This document shows positions 43,211 through 52,596 of a stretch of 64,000 nucleotides of DNA, piece by piece. The notes under the pieces were generated by a model. The model did not search any database. It had not been told where the DNA came from and saw only the letters and a list, made by a program, of their open reading frames with translations. Within the stretch, counting starts at the first letter, position 1; every line of letters starts with the position of its first letter. This DNA comes from Roseobacter denitrificans OCh 114. GTDB lineage: Bacteria; Pseudomonadota; Alphaproteobacteria; Rhodobacterales; Rhodobacteraceae. The DNA lies in the NCBI RefSeq assembly GCF_000014045.1, contig NC_008209.1, positions 1,759,001-1,823,000 on the forward strand. Reading direction: 5' to 3'. A program made the position numbers and the translations under genes.

Positions 43211-44497
43211 TCAGGCCGCCGCGTTCTTGTTTGCAGCCTTTTTGGTTTTCGGCTCCGGCTGGTCGTCGCCACTGTTGGCGTCGATGAAGTCCAGAACCAA
43301 CGGGCGGATGTTGCGCCGCCAGCTTTTGCCCGCAAAAATACCGTAGTGGCCCGCACCCTCCTCAAGATGGCTCGCCTTTTTCTCATCCGGAAGGCCCGTG
43401 CACAGATCCAGTGCTGCCACACATTGCCCCGGCGCCGAAATATCATCCTTTGATCCTTCGACGGTTTTCACCGCGACGGTTGTGATCTTGCCCAGATCAA
43501 CCTTTTTCCCGGCAACCACGAACTCGTTCTTGGCAATTTCGAGGTTCTTGAAAATTCGCTCTACGGTCGAGAGATAGAATTCGGCCGTCATGTCCATCAC
43601 AGCCAGATATTCATCGTAAAACCGGTTGTGCTTGTCGTGCTCTTCGGCGTCTCCTTGCGCGACGCGCGTGATCTGGTTCACGAAGGCTTTGGTATGCGTT
43701 TCACCATTCATCGAGATGAAGGAACTGAGCTGCAAAAGGCCGGGATAGACCATGCGCCCGACGCCGGGGTATTTGAAACCAACGCGCTGGATCATCATTT
43801 CTTCGAGTTGGCCCATGGTCACACGGCGACCGAAATCGGTCACATCGGTGGGCGTTGCATCCGGATCGACCGGGCCACCGATCAGCGTCAGGCTGCGCGG
43901 CTGCGCCTTGGGGTCTTCTTCGGCCAGATAGGCCGTCGCCGCCAAGGCCAGCGGGGCGGGCTGGCAGACGGCAATCACATGCGTGTCCGGCCCAAGCTCG
44001 CGCAGGAAATCCACAAGGTACAGGGTGTAGTCTTCGATGTCGAACTTGCCCGCGCTAACAGGAATGTCGCGCGCATTGTGCCAGTCCGTGATGTAGAGAT
44101 CAGCATCCGGCAGCAGGCTGATGACTGTCGAGCGCAGCAGTGTTGCATAATGCCCGGACATCGGTGCGACCAGCAGCACCTTGCGCTTGGGCGTGGGGCG
44201 GTCGGCGACAACGAAATGCAGCAAATCGCCAAAATCCTTCTCCACAACCACTTCGGTCGACACAAGGTGGTCCTGCGCGTCCAGCGAGGGGACAGGTGGA
44301 ATATTCCAGTCCGGTTTTACTATCATGCGCTGGAATGTGCGCTCCGTCACTTCACCCCATGCGGTCATCCATGCAAATGCAGGGTTGGGTATCAGTGCAA
44401 ATGCAGGGTATGATCCCATAGCCAATGCAGAAGCACCAAGCCATTGGTTCGTGTTACGGATCGTTTCCATGAGGTCGTATGTCGCCATGTATCGCAT
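43211..44497 (-). CDS. phaZ: Intracellular polyhydroxyalkanoate depolymerase
   Basis: A 428-residue cytosolic PHB depolymerase that attacks native granules. The catalytic cysteine lies in V-I-A-V-C-Q-P-A-P (lipase-box-like), with T-L-I-G-G-P-V-D and the late H-L-E-E-G-A-G-H-Y-G-I-F histidine segment. A C-terminal lysine/alanine-rich tail follows. AAGGAGACC precedes the ATG at 44497. It is divergent from phaC. Confidence 0.9.
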   Translation of the reverse strand: MRYMATYDLMETIRNTNQWLGASALAMGSYPAFALIPNPAFAWMTAWGEVTERTFQRMIVKPDWNIPPVPSLDAQDHLVSTEVVVEKDFGDLLHFVVADRPTPKRKVLLVAPMSGHYATLLRSTVISLLPDADLYITDWHNARDIPVSAGKFDIEDYTLYLVDFLRELGPDTHVIAVCQPAPLALAATAYLAEEDPKAQPRSLTLIGGPVDPDATPTDVTDFGRRVTMGQLEEMMIQRVGFKYPGVGRMVYPGLLQLSSFISMNGETHTKAFVNQITRVAQGDAEEHDKHNRFYDEYLAVMDMTAEFYLSTVERIFKNLEIAKNEFVVAGKKVDLGKITTVAVKTVEGSKDDISAPGQCVAALDLCTGLPDEKKASHLEEGAGHYGIFAGKSWRRNIRPLVLDFIDANSGDDQPEPKTKKAANKNAAA

Positions 44498-44573
44498 AAG
44501 GGGTCTCCTTAACCATTGCCCGGATTGCCGAGACAGACAGTCGCATCGCCCCCTGAAAGCCAACGACGTAATG

Positions 44574-44584
44574 CTGCAGGTGCA
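44574..44584. promoter_or_regulatory. TGC-rich box before phaC, PhaR-like
   Basis: CTGCAGGTGCA lies 22 bp before the phaC start. It resembles the TGC-rich sites bound by PhaR in Paracoccus and matches boxes before the phasin and phaR genes in this window. Confidence 0.45.
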
Positions 44585-44606
44585 AACATAGGGAGTAAAG
44601 GTTCCG

Positions 44607-46412
44607 ATGACAACAAAAAGTGACGGAAGTGTTGTCCCAAGTGGCGAAACACTCGAAAAAATGACCGAAAACCTCAAAAAAGTAGAGGTGTTGTCAGAAC
44701 GTTTGCAAAGGGTCATTACGCAACGACAGGGCCACAATCCGGCCCTGGATGGCCCGAATCAAGAATTGTTCGGACGCGCGGCACAAGCCTATTGGGCGGA
44801 AATGATGAGCAACCCGGCCAAGGTGCTGGAGCATCAGATGTCCTATTGGTCCGACACGATGAAGCATTTTGTGCAAGCGCAGCAAGTTCTGGCGCAGGGC
44901 AAACTGGCAGCCCCCGAAGACCCGGGGCCCAAGGACAAACGCTTTGCCAACCCGCTGTGGGACACGCACCCCTATTTCAACTACATCAAGCAGCAGTACC
45001 TGATCAACGCGCAAGCGCTGCAGACCGCGGTTCAGGATGTGACTGAGTTGGACGAGTTGGAAAAGACACGGCTGAACTATTTTGCCCAACAGATCGTCGA
45101 TATGATGTCCCCGACGAATTTTCTGGCGACGAACCCCGATGCCCTTGAGAAAGCGATCGAGACCGAAGGCCAGAGCCTGGTGCAGGGGCTTGAAAACCTG
45201 ATCAGCGATCTTGAAGCGAACAATGGCGAAATGGTGGTCAAGCTCGCGGACGAAAACGCTTTTGAATTGGGCCGCAACATCGCCACAACGCCCGGTAAGG
45301 TCGTTTATCGCAATCGGATGATGGAATTGGTGCAATATACGCCCAGCACCGAGCAGGTCCACAAGACCCCGCTGGTGATCTTTCCGCCGTGGATCAACAA
45401 GTTCTACATCCTCGACCTCAAGGCACAGAACAGCCTCGTTAAATGGGCCGTCGAACAGGGGCAGACGGTCTTTATCGTCTCTTGGATCAATCCCGACCCG
45501 ACCTACCGCGATATCGGCATGGAGGACTATATAGAAGACGGGTATCTGGCCGCCATTCGCGAGGTCAAGGAGATCTGCGGCGAAAATCAGGTCAATGCGG
45601 TCGGGTATTGTATTGCCGGCACCACGCTTGCACTCACGCTTTCCTTGATGAAGCAGCGCGGTGACAAGTCGATCAAGTCGGCCACCTTCTTTACGGCGCT
45701 GACGGATTTTTCGGATCAGGGCGAATTCACACCGTTTCTGACCAATGACTTCATTGATGGCATCGAGGCGGAGATCGAGGACAAGGGGGTGCTGCCCTCG
45801 GTCATCATGGCGCGCACATTTTCGTTTTTGCGCTCCAACGATCTGATCTACGGGCCTGCCATCAAGAGCTATATGATGGGGCAATCGCCGCCTGCATTCG
45901 ATCTGCTCTATTGGAATGGGGATGGGGCAAACCTGCCGGGTAAAATGGCGATGCAGTACTTGCGGGGGCTGTGCCAGCGCAATGAGCTGGCGGGGGATGG
46001 GTTCGAACTGCTGGGCCACAAGCTGACACTTGCGGATATTGATGTGCCGCTCTGCGCGGTGGCCTGCGAGACGGATCACATCGCCGCATGGAAAGACAGC
46101 TACCGTGGCATTCAGCAGATGGGATCAAAGGACAAGACCTTCATCATGACCCAGTCCGGGCATATTGCCGGGATCGTCAATCCACCGACCAAAAACAAAT
46201 ACGGGCACTACACGAACCCCGATATGAAACTGGACTACAAGGACTGGCAGGCTGGCGCCGACTTCCACGAAGGGTCGTGGTGGCCGCTTTGGGGCGAATG
46301 GCTGAAAAAGCGATCAGGTCGCAAGGTCAAGGCGCGCATTCCAGGTGATTCCACCCATGAAATTCTCTGTGATGCGCCGGGAACCTATGTTGCGATGAAA
46401 GCAACGCTCTGA
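44607..46412 (+). CDS. phaC: Class I PHA synthase
   Basis: A 601-residue class I synthase that polymerises 3-hydroxyacyl-CoA on the granule surface. Catalytic Cys about residue 335 in the lipase-like box G-Y-C-I-A-G-T, Asp in E-T-D-H-I-A-A-W and His in S-G-H-I-A-G-I-V-N-P-P. The N-terminal ~190 residues are the variable helical domain. It is divergent from phaZ and followed by the phasin and phaR genes. Confidence 0.96.
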   Translation: MTTKSDGSVVPSGETLEKMTENLKKVEVLSERLQRVITQRQGHNPALDGPNQELFGRAAQAYWAEMMSNPAKVLEHQMSYWSDTMKHFVQAQQVLAQGKLAAPEDPGPKDKRFANPLWDTHPYFNYIKQQYLINAQALQTAVQDVTELDELEKTRLNYFAQQIVDMMSPTNFLATNPDALEKAIETEGQSLVQGLENLISDLEANNGEMVVKLADENAFELGRNIATTPGKVVYRNRMMELVQYTPSTEQVHKTPLVIFPPWINKFYILDLKAQNSLVKWAVEQGQTVFIVSWINPDPTYRDIGMEDYIEDGYLAAIREVKEICGENQVNAVGYCIAGTTLALTLSLMKQRGDKSIKSATFFTALTDFSDQGEFTPFLTNDFIDGIEAEIEDKGVLPSVIMARTFSFLRSNDLIYGPAIKSYMMGQSPPAFDLLYWNGDGANLPGKMAMQYLRGLCQRNELAGDGFELLGHKLTLADIDVPLCAVACETDHIAAWKDSYRGIQQMGSKDKTFIMTQSGHIAGIVNPPTKNKYGHYTNPDMKLDYKDWQAGADFHEGSWWPLWGEWLKKRSGRKVKARIPGDSTHEILCDAPGTYVAMKATL

Positions 46413-46426
46413 ATTTTAATGAAATT

Positions 46427-46490
46427 CTGCGCTGCGGCATTTATTTGTGCTGCAGTGCAGAAAAAAGCTTGCAATGCTGCGCTGCGGCAT
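46427..46490. promoter_or_regulatory. Three TGC-rich boxes before the phasin gene, PhaR operator cluster
   Basis: CTGCGCTGCGGCAT occurs at 46427-46440 and again at 46477-46490 as a direct repeat. Between them CTGC-AGT-GCAG (46450-46460) is an inverted repeat. This is the arrangement expected for tight PhaR control of a phasin promoter. Confidence 0.6.
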
Positions 46491-46552
46491 CTATATATTT
46501 CTCAGACGCAACAGACCGGGATCATCCCGGAAGGCGACGAAAGGAATTAGAT

Positions 46553-46999
46553 ATGAGCAAGACACCTGATCTCTCCGCAATGTTCAAAGACGTTTTGGGC
46601 GCTTTTCCGGTAGACACCAAAGCATTTGACGAAGCTTTCAAAACATCGGCGACGCTGAATGAAAAGCTCTCCACCGTTGCGCTGACCGCAGCAGAAAAGT
46701 CCACAGACATCTCCAACAAATGGGCGCAAGACACGCTTGCGAAAATGTCGGACATGGCCAAAGCTAAGGCAGAGCCTGCTGACTACGCGAAAGCGATGAC
46801 AGATTTCGCTTCCGCCTATTCCGAAACAGCTGCAGAGCACATGGCTGCTTTCGCTGAAGTGGCGAAAAAAGCGCAAATGGACACAGTTGAGTTAATGATG
46901 GCCGCTGGCAAAGACATGAGCGAAGACGCTCAGGCCGCAGTCAAGAAAGCAACCAACGAAGCGACTGCAGTTGTCAAGAAAGCTGCAAAAGCCAACTAA
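46553..46999 (+). CDS. phaP: Phasin (PHA granule coat protein)
   Basis: A 148-residue alanine- and lysine-rich helical protein with the phasin pattern: M-F-K-D-V-L-G-A-F-P-V-D-T-K-A, a long amphipathic stretch, and a tail A-V-K-K-A-T-N-E-A-T-A-V-V-K-K. It coats granules and buffers PhaR. AAGGAAT precedes the ATG at 46553. Upstream TGC boxes imply PhaR repression. Confidence 0.87.
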   Translation: MSKTPDLSAMFKDVLGAFPVDTKAFDEAFKTSATLNEKLSTVALTAAEKSTDISNKWAQDTLAKMSDMAKAKAEPADYAKAMTDFASAYSETAAEHMAAFAEVAKKAQMDTVELMMAAGKDMSEDAQAAVKKATNEATAVVKKAAKAN

Positions 47000-47049
47000 G
47001 TCAGAAATCTGATTTGCGCTGGATCCTCCCTGTAAGGCGCAATGATGTC

Positions 47050-47081
47050 GGGCGAGCTTGTGAAAGCTCGCCCTTTCTTTT
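47050..47081 (+). terminator. Rho-independent terminator after the phasin gene
   Basis: A perfect 10-bp stem, GGGCGAGCTT (47050-47059) with AAGCTCGCCC (47064-47073), a 4-nt loop and a following TTTCTTTTT run. It separates the highly expressed phasin gene from phaR. Confidence 0.9.
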
Positions 47082-47100
47082 TGCGCGCCCGTGTCTTAAG

Positions 47101-47111
47101 CTGCGTTGCAG
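47101..47111. promoter_or_regulatory. PhaR-like box before phaR
   Basis: CTGC-GTT-GCAG is a perfect inverted repeat of the same form as the box before the phasin gene, 24 bp before the phaR start codon. It suggests autoregulation. Confidence 0.5.
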
Positions 47112-47134
47112 CGCTATTTTTTCGGAGGCAACCC

Positions 47135-47701
47135 GTGGCGGAAAAACAAAAAACACTACTGATAAAGCGCTACGCCAGCAGACGGCTTTATAACACTGAA
47201 ACCAGCGACTATGTGACGCTCGAAGACATCGCGGGTTTCATCCGGGAGGGGCGCGAAGTGCAGATCCTCGACCTGAAGTCCGGGGATGATCTGACCCGGC
47301 AATATCTGTTGCAGATTATCGCCGAGCATGAGAGCCGTGGTGAAAGTGTCCTGCCGGTTGATGTGCTCAACGATCTGGTGCGCAGCTACATGACCCCCGG
47401 TGCCAGCGTCGTGCCGCAGTTCCTGCAGGCTTCTTTCGAAATGCTGCGCAGCGGGCAAAGCCAGATGCTGGATCAGATGGGCTCGATGAACCCGATGGCA
47501 AAGATGCCGGGCTTCGAGATGATGGAGGCCCAGCAAAAGGCCTTTATGAAGGCCATGACTGGCGGTCTGGCCGGATCTTCCGGCTGGAACACCAAGGATG
47601 AAGCCGAAGCCGAGGACGCCGCAGATGAACAGGGCGAAGATCTGGATTCCATCAAGCAGCAGCTTTCGGAACTGCAGGACAAGCTGTCAAAGCTGAAATA
47701 G
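47135..47701 (+). CDS. phaR: PHA synthesis repressor PhaR
   Basis: A 188-residue regulator: the N-terminal DNA-binding domain (K-R-Y-A-S-R-R-L-Y-N-T-E-T-S-D-Y-V-T-L) is almost invariant in PhaR, the middle part is the granule-binding module and the C-terminal part is acidic and coiled-coil-like. It represses phasin and its own gene and is released by PHA granules. The start is GTG at 47135, with TCGGAGG 6 nt upstream; the longer in-frame ORF from 47042 runs through the terminator and is rejected. Confidence 0.93.
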   Translation: MAEKQKTLLIKRYASRRLYNTETSDYVTLEDIAGFIREGREVQILDLKSGDDLTRQYLLQIIAEHESRGESVLPVDVLNDLVRSYMTPGASVVPQFLQASFEMLRSGQSQMLDQMGSMNPMAKMPGFEMMEAQQKAFMKAMTGGLAGSSGWNTKDEAEAEDAADEQGEDLDSIKQQLSELQDKLSKLK

Positions 47702-47726
47702 CCCGTAGCGGGCGCATCTGTCGAAG

Positions 47727-47777
47727 TACCCGAAACATCAGGTATCACATAACGCCCTGAAATCTTTGATTTCAGGC
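47727..47777 (-). repeat. Dispersed palindromic intergenic repeat, copy D
   Basis: On the minus strand it reads GCCTGAAATCAAAGATTTCA, then GGGCGTTATGTGATACCTGA, then TGTTTCGGGTAC. It has the cleanest core (GAAATC-AAA-GATTTC). It lies between the convergent phaR and FAD oxidase genes. Confidence 0.6.
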
Positions 47778-47812
47778 AGTGTTTGCGTGGTTCAGGTTTT
47801 TCGCATGACGCT

Positions 47813-49117
47813 CTATAGCCCCAGTCGGTCGCGCATGGCGTACCAGCTCATCGCGAGGATCAACAACGGCGTGCGCAAGGCACCGCCGCCCGGAAAGGCC
47901 GGTGTCGGGATGCAGCCCATCGTCTTGAACCCCTCATCTTGACCCGCGATCGCGCGGGCCATCAACTGCCCGGCGTGTGTGGCCGTGCCGACCCCATGAC
48001 CGGAATACCCTGAGGCGGACAAAACATTCGGCGCCACGCGTGCAAGGTAGGGAAACCGTTTCATCGTGATGCCCAGCGTCCCGCCCCACGCATAATCGAT
48101 GCGCACGTCTTTCAGGTGCGGAAAAACCACCTCCATCGGTTTGCGCACGACGGATGCGATGTCTTTCGGAAAGCGGTAGCCATAGCTTTCGCCCCCGCCA
48201 AACAGCAATCGTTTGTCATGGGACAGGCGAAAGTAATTCACCACGAACCTGCTGTCCGCGACCGCGACATCCTGCGTCAGCACGCGGTCTGCTTCTTTGC
48301 CCAATGGCTCGGTGGCGACGATGAAATTGTTGATCGGCATTACACGCGCGGTGACCTGCGGCGCCAATCCTGACAGGTAACCATTGCAGGCCAGAATGAC
48401 ATGATCTGCGGTGATGACACCGCTGTCGGTTTTGACCTTCACGGTTTGCCCGTGCTCCAGTTCTGTGACCCGTGTGTTTTCATGAATTGTGGCACCTGCG
48501 GCCACGGCAGCACGCGCCAGCCCAAAGGCAAAGGCCAACGGGTGAAGGTGCGCCGCCCCCATATCCAGCAACCCGCCCTTGAAATCAGGAGAGGGGCAGA
48601 GCGCGTGACATTCCTCAGCAGAGAGGGGTTTGACCTGCTGATAACCGTATTTGTCTTGCAGAAGTGCTGCATAGTCATGCAGATGCGCCACATCTGCCTT
48701 GGTCGACCCGGTCCAGGCGATGCCGGGCTTCAGGTGGCAGTCGATCTTGTGTTTTGCGATCAGGGATTTGACCAGCGCCTTGGCATCCTCGCCATATTCC
48801 CAAAGCACACGCGCGCGATCAAACCCGACCATTTGTTCGAGCGCGTCCTGATCAACCCGCTGCCCGCTGCCAAGCTGTCCGCCGTTGCGCCCGGATGCAC
48901 CAAAGCCCACCCGATGGGCCTCCACCAGAATGACCCGGCGGCCCGATTGTGCCAGATGCAACGCCGCTGACAGCCCGGTATAGCCCGCGCCGATCACACA
49001 GACGTCGGCACGCTGCGTCCCTTGGATCGCGGAAAAGGGGGCAGGCGGCATTGCGGTTGCCGCATACCAGCTTGGCGGATACTGGCCCGCAGTGTCGTTT
49101 GTGTAAAGCAAATCCAT
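47813..49117 (-). CDS. puuB: FAD-dependent amine oxidoreductase (gamma-glutamylputrescine oxidase type)
   Basis: A 434-residue DAO-family flavoenzyme: dinucleotide motif V-C-V-I-G-A-G-Y-T-G-L-S near residue 40, G-F-G-A-S-G-R-N-G-G-Q, and a C-terminal S-G-Y-S-G-H-G-V-G. It is PuuB/OrdL-like, oxidising gamma-glutamyl amines to aldehydes. It is the last gene of an operon with two glutamate-amine ligases, which makes the PuuB reading likely. Other substrates, such as opines, are possible. Confidence 0.82.
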   Translation of the reverse strand: MDLLYTNDTAGQYPPSWYAATAMPPAPFSAIQGTQRADVCVIGAGYTGLSAALHLAQSGRRVILVEAHRVGFGASGRNGGQLGSGQRVDQDALEQMVGFDRARVLWEYGEDAKALVKSLIAKHKIDCHLKPGIAWTGSTKADVAHLHDYAALLQDKYGYQQVKPLSAEECHALCPSPDFKGGLLDMGAAHLHPLAFAFGLARAAVAAGATIHENTRVTELEHGQTVKVKTDSGVITADHVILACNGYLSGLAPQVTARVMPINNFIVATEPLGKEADRVLTQDVAVADSRFVVNYFRLSHDKRLLFGGGESYGYRFPKDIASVVRKPMEVVFPHLKDVRIDYAWGGTLGITMKRFPYLARVAPNVLSASGYSGHGVGTATHAGQLMARAIAGQDEGFKTMGCIPTPAFPGGGALRTPLLILAMSWYAMRDRLGL

Positions 49118-49135
49118 ATGACGGCCAGACGTTGC

Positions 49136-50494
49136 CTAGACGTTCAGCAACAGATGCTCGCGTTCCCAGGGCGAGATGACTTGCAGGAACTCCTCGTATT
49201 CCGCGCGTTTCACGATGGAATAAACGCGGGCGAAATCTGGTCCCAGAACCTTGTGGATCGCCTCTGCTTCGTCAAACATATTCAGGGCAGAGCCCAGATC
49301 ACGCGGAATGTCCCCATCCCCGTCATAAGCGTCGCCCTTGAACTCCGGCTGCGGTTCCTCTTGCCGGGTCATGCCGAGATAGCCGCAGGCGAGGCTGGCG
49401 GCGATGCCCAGGTAGGGGTTGCAATCCATCCCGGCCAGCCGGTTTTCCACGCGCCGCGCGGCGGGGCTGGACAGGGGTATGCGGATGCCCGTGGTGCGAT
49501 TGTCCCGTCCCCAGTTCAGGTTGATCGGTGCTGCGTGATCTTTGACGTAGCGGCGATAGCTGTTGACGTAAGGTGCAAACACCGCGAGCGCTGCGGGCAT
49601 GTGGTTTTGCAGACCGGCAATGAAGTGGCGGAACAGATCGGTTTCAGCACCATCCGCGTCAGAAAACACATTCTGCCCGGTCTCCATGTTCAGAACGGAG
49701 TGGTGGATATGCATGGCACTGCCCGGTTCATCCGCGATGGGTTTGGCCATGAAAGTGGCGAAACAATCGTGGCGCAACGCCGCCTCGCGGATCAGCCGTT
49801 TGAAGTAAAAGATTTCATCGGCGAGCTTCACCGGCTCTCCGTGCAGCAGGTTGATCTCCAACTGACCTGCGCCGCCTTCCTGCGTAATGCCGTCGATCTC
49901 GAAGCCCTGCGCCTCGGCGAAATCGTAAATGTCATCAATGACGGGGCCGAATTCGTCCACGGCTGTCATGGAATAGGCCTGCCGCGCCGCCGCAGGACGC
50001 CCCGACCGGCCCATCATCGGCTTGATGTCATGGGCCGGGTCAATGTTGCGCGCCACCAGAAAAAACTCCATCTCGGGGGCGACAACCGGGGACCAGCCTT
50101 TGTCCTGATAAAGCTTGCAGACGCGTTTCAACACGTTGCGCGGACTGAAGGGGACAGGCTCCCCGGCGCGATCAAAGGCGTCATGGATCACCTGCAACGT
50201 CCAGTCGCCGGTCCATGGGGCGGCGGTCGCGGTGCTCATGTCGGGCTTGAGGATCATGTCGCGTTCGATGAAACCATCATCCCCCGCCGCTTCGCCCCAG
50301 CCGCCGGTGATGGTCTGGTAAAAGATGCTGTCGGGCAGGTGGAAGGAATCCTGCCGTTGGAATTTCAATGCAGGTACGGCCTTGCCGCGCGCAATGCCGG
50401 GCAGGTCCGAAATGATGCACTCGACCTCGTCAAGCCGGTGCCCCTCCAGATAGCTGCGCGCAGCATCCGGCAGTTCTGTCATCCAGTCGGCCAT
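49136..50494 (-). CDS. Glutamine-synthetase-like gamma-glutamyl amine ligase (PuuA-type) 2
   Basis: A 452-residue GS-family enzyme: E-M-E-F-F-L near residue 140, E-G-G-A-G-Q-L-E-I-N, H-I-H-H-S and the late N-R-L-A-G-M-D-C-N-P-Y. It lacks the adenylylation loop of true GlnA and belongs to the group that joins glutamate to amines such as putrescine. It overlaps the amidotransferase gene by 16 nt. With the second ligase (51175) it may cover two amines. Confidence 0.83.
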   Translation of the reverse strand: MADWMTELPDAARSYLEGHRLDEVECIISDLPGIARGKAVPALKFQRQDSFHLPDSIFYQTITGGWGEAAGDDGFIERDMILKPDMSTATAAPWTGDWTLQVIHDAFDRAGEPVPFSPRNVLKRVCKLYQDKGWSPVVAPEMEFFLVARNIDPAHDIKPMMGRSGRPAAARQAYSMTAVDEFGPVIDDIYDFAEAQGFEIDGITQEGGAGQLEINLLHGEPVKLADEIFYFKRLIREAALRHDCFATFMAKPIADEPGSAMHIHHSVLNMETGQNVFSDADGAETDLFRHFIAGLQNHMPAALAVFAPYVNSYRRYVKDHAAPINLNWGRDNRTTGIRIPLSSPAARRVENRLAGMDCNPYLGIAASLACGYLGMTRQEEPQPEFKGDAYDGDGDIPRDLGSALNMFDEAEAIHKVLGPDFARVYSIVKRAEYEEFLQVISPWEREHLLLNV

Positions 50495-51171
50495 GCGGCC
50501 CTCTCTTTCTTGAAAAATGCAGCCATTTTGTTGGCGACGTCCATGCGGTCGCTCGGCTGATCGAGCTTGGACATTGCACGTGCCAAGAGGTCCTCGGGCA
50601 CAACGCCGCGCCCGCGTGTTTCGATCAGCCCCTTGATAAACGACGCATCATATTCCGGGTGCGGCTGAATGGTCCAGATGCGATCACCGTACAACAGCCC
50701 GGCGTTTTCGCAGAAATCTGAACGGGCGATCACCTCGGCATTCTCAGGGCGTTCTACAACCTGATCCTGATGCCAGGCGTTGATCGCATAGGTGCGACCG
50801 TCCATCTGATATTCAGTCAGTCCAACCGACCAGCCTTTGTCGAATTTTTCGACCCGCCCCCCCATGGCCTGCGCGATGATCTGATGGCCGAAACACACGC
50901 CAATCATCGGACGCCCCGCCGCGTAAGCCTCGCGAATGAAGTCTTCCAGTGGCGGGATCCAGTCGTGGGGCTCATAAGCGCCATGTTTCGAGCCGGTGAT
51001 CAGCCAACCATCCGCCTCCGTGACACTCTCGGGAAAGATGCCATCCACAACGGCCCAGCCCTGCATGTCAAAGCCGTGGCCCTCAAGCAACCGCTCAAAA
51101 TACCGGTCGTAACTGCCGCCTTCCATCATGTTTTCAGGCGGGTGCCCGGTGATCAGGATACCAATCTTCAT
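50479..51171 (-). CDS. Class I glutamine amidotransferase
   Basis: A 230-residue GATase1 protein: nucleophile in P-M-I-G-V-C-F-G-H-Q-I-I and H-P-E near the end. It resembles GMP-synthase-type amidotransferase domains standing alone, and differs from PuuD (peptidase C26). In this operon it could hydrolyse a gamma-glutamyl amide to recover glutamate, or release ammonia, but neither is shown. Confidence 0.8.
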   Translation of the reverse strand: MKIGILITGHPPENMMEGGSYDRYFERLLEGHGFDMQGWAVVDGIFPESVTEADGWLITGSKHGAYEPHDWIPPLEDFIREAYAAGRPMIGVCFGHQIIAQAMGGRVEKFDKGWSVGLTEYQMDGRTYAINAWHQDQVVERPENAEVIARSDFCENAGLLYGDRIWTIQPHPEYDASFIKGLIETRGRGVVPEDLLARAMSKLDQPSDRMDVANKMAAFFKKERAAWPTG

Positions 51172-51174
51172 ATT

Positions 51175-52536
51175 CTACACCGTGTCCAGATAGATGGTGA
51201 CCTGTTCCTGCGGCGACAATTCGGCCATGTATTTCAACTCCTGCCGTTTGGTCAGCACGAAATTGCGGATCAGGTCGGGGGCAAAAATGCGCGCCACCTG
51301 TTCGTCGGTTTCAAAGAGGTCAATCGCGCTTTGCCAGTCGCCGGGGATTTGCGGCAGGTCTGCGGCATAGGCATTCCCGGTGATTGGGGCGGGGGGGGCC
51401 TGCGCGTCTTCGATCCCATTGAGGGCAGCACCCAAAACGGCGGCAAGCATCAGATAGGGGTTCACATCCCCGCCCGCCACCCGGTGTTCGATGCGCCGCG
51501 CCGCGGGGCTGCCTGACGGAATCCGTATGGCGGATGTGCGGTTTTCATAGGCCCAACTGATGCCAGTGGGCGCATGCGATCCCGGCACCATCCGATCAAA
51601 GCTGTTGGCATGGGGCGCAAACACCAAGGCCGAGCCGGGCATCGCCTTGAGGCACCCCGCCACCGCATGACGCAGCACATCGGTGCCCGCCTCGCCCCCG
51701 TCGTCAAAGACATTGTTGCCCGCGCCATCCAGCACGGAGAAATGGATGTGCAGGCCGGACCCGGCGTAATCTTCATAGGGTTTGGCCATGAAACTGGCGG
51801 CAAACCCATGCCGCCGCGCCATGCCCTTGACCAGCATCTTGAACAGCCACGCGTCATCCGCCGCCCTGAGCGCATCATCGCAATGCATCAGGTTGATCTC
51901 GAACTGGCCGAGCCCAGCTTCGGAAATCGCTGTGTCTGCCGGAATGTCCATTTCCTCGCAGGCGTCATAAAGGTCGGTGAAAAACGCATCGAACTGATCC
52001 AGCGCGCGCAGCGACAGGATTTCTCCGGCGACGCGCCGCTTGCCGGAGCGTGGCGATGGTGGCACCTGCAGCGTGCGCCCGGAATCGTCAATCAGGAAGA
52101 ACTCCAGCTCCACCGCACAGACCGGCGTCAGCCCGCGCGCCCTATAGCGCTCAACCACCGCATTCAGCGCGTGGCGGGGATCGCCTGCATAGGGTCGCCC
52201 GTCTTCGTGAAACATCCAGATCGGCAAAAGCGCCGAGGGCGCATCGAGCCACGGCATGGGCATGAACCCCCGCTCGGTCGGTTTCAGCACGCCGTCGCGG
52301 TCGCCGGTTTCATAGACCAGCGGGCTGTCGTCGATATCCTCACCCCAGATGTCGAGGTTCAGAACCGACATGGGGAACCGCGTGCCGCCTTCCACCGCTT
52401 TATCTGCATAGCGCGACGGAATGCGTTTGCCGCGCGCCTGACCGTTGAGGTCGGACGCCGCCACCCGGATCGTGCGGACCTGTGGATTTTTTCGAAGCCA
52501 ATTGTTCATACAGCACCAGTCTTGAGCGCTGGTCAT
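51175..52536 (-). CDS. Glutamine-synthetase-like gamma-glutamyl amine ligase (PuuA-type) 1
   Basis: A 453-residue GS-family protein: A-V-E-L-E-F-F-L, E-A-G-L-G-Q-F-E-I-N-L, H-I-H-F-S-V-L-D and A-G-G-D-V-N-P-Y-L. Starts at 52536 and 52509 are in frame, neither with a strong site. It is clearly a diverged paralogue of the 49136 enzyme. It is the first enzyme gene after the importer genes and may catalyse the entry step. Confidence 0.83.
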   Translation of the reverse strand: MTSAQDWCCMNNWLRKNPQVRTIRVAASDLNGQARGKRIPSRYADKAVEGGTRFPMSVLNLDIWGEDIDDSPLVYETGDRDGVLKPTERGFMPMPWLDAPSALLPIWMFHEDGRPYAGDPRHALNAVVERYRARGLTPVCAVELEFFLIDDSGRTLQVPPSPRSGKRRVAGEILSLRALDQFDAFFTDLYDACEEMDIPADTAISEAGLGQFEINLMHCDDALRAADDAWLFKMLVKGMARRHGFAASFMAKPYEDYAGSGLHIHFSVLDGAGNNVFDDGGEAGTDVLRHAVAGCLKAMPGSALVFAPHANSFDRMVPGSHAPTGISWAYENRTSAIRIPSGSPAARRIEHRVAGGDVNPYLMLAAVLGAALNGIEDAQAPPAPITGNAYAADLPQIPGDWQSAIDLFETDEQVARIFAPDLIRNFVLTKRQELKYMAELSPQEQVTIYLDTV

Positions 52537-52596
52537 AAGGGTGCGGCGTCCCGTACCACGGCCAGCGCCACGGATAATTTGATCAAATTATGGATA

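Noticed and set aside
47042..47134. A longer PhaR starting at 47042
   Set aside because: That stretch runs through a rho-independent terminator and the PhaR box; GTG 47135 has a good ribosome-binding site.
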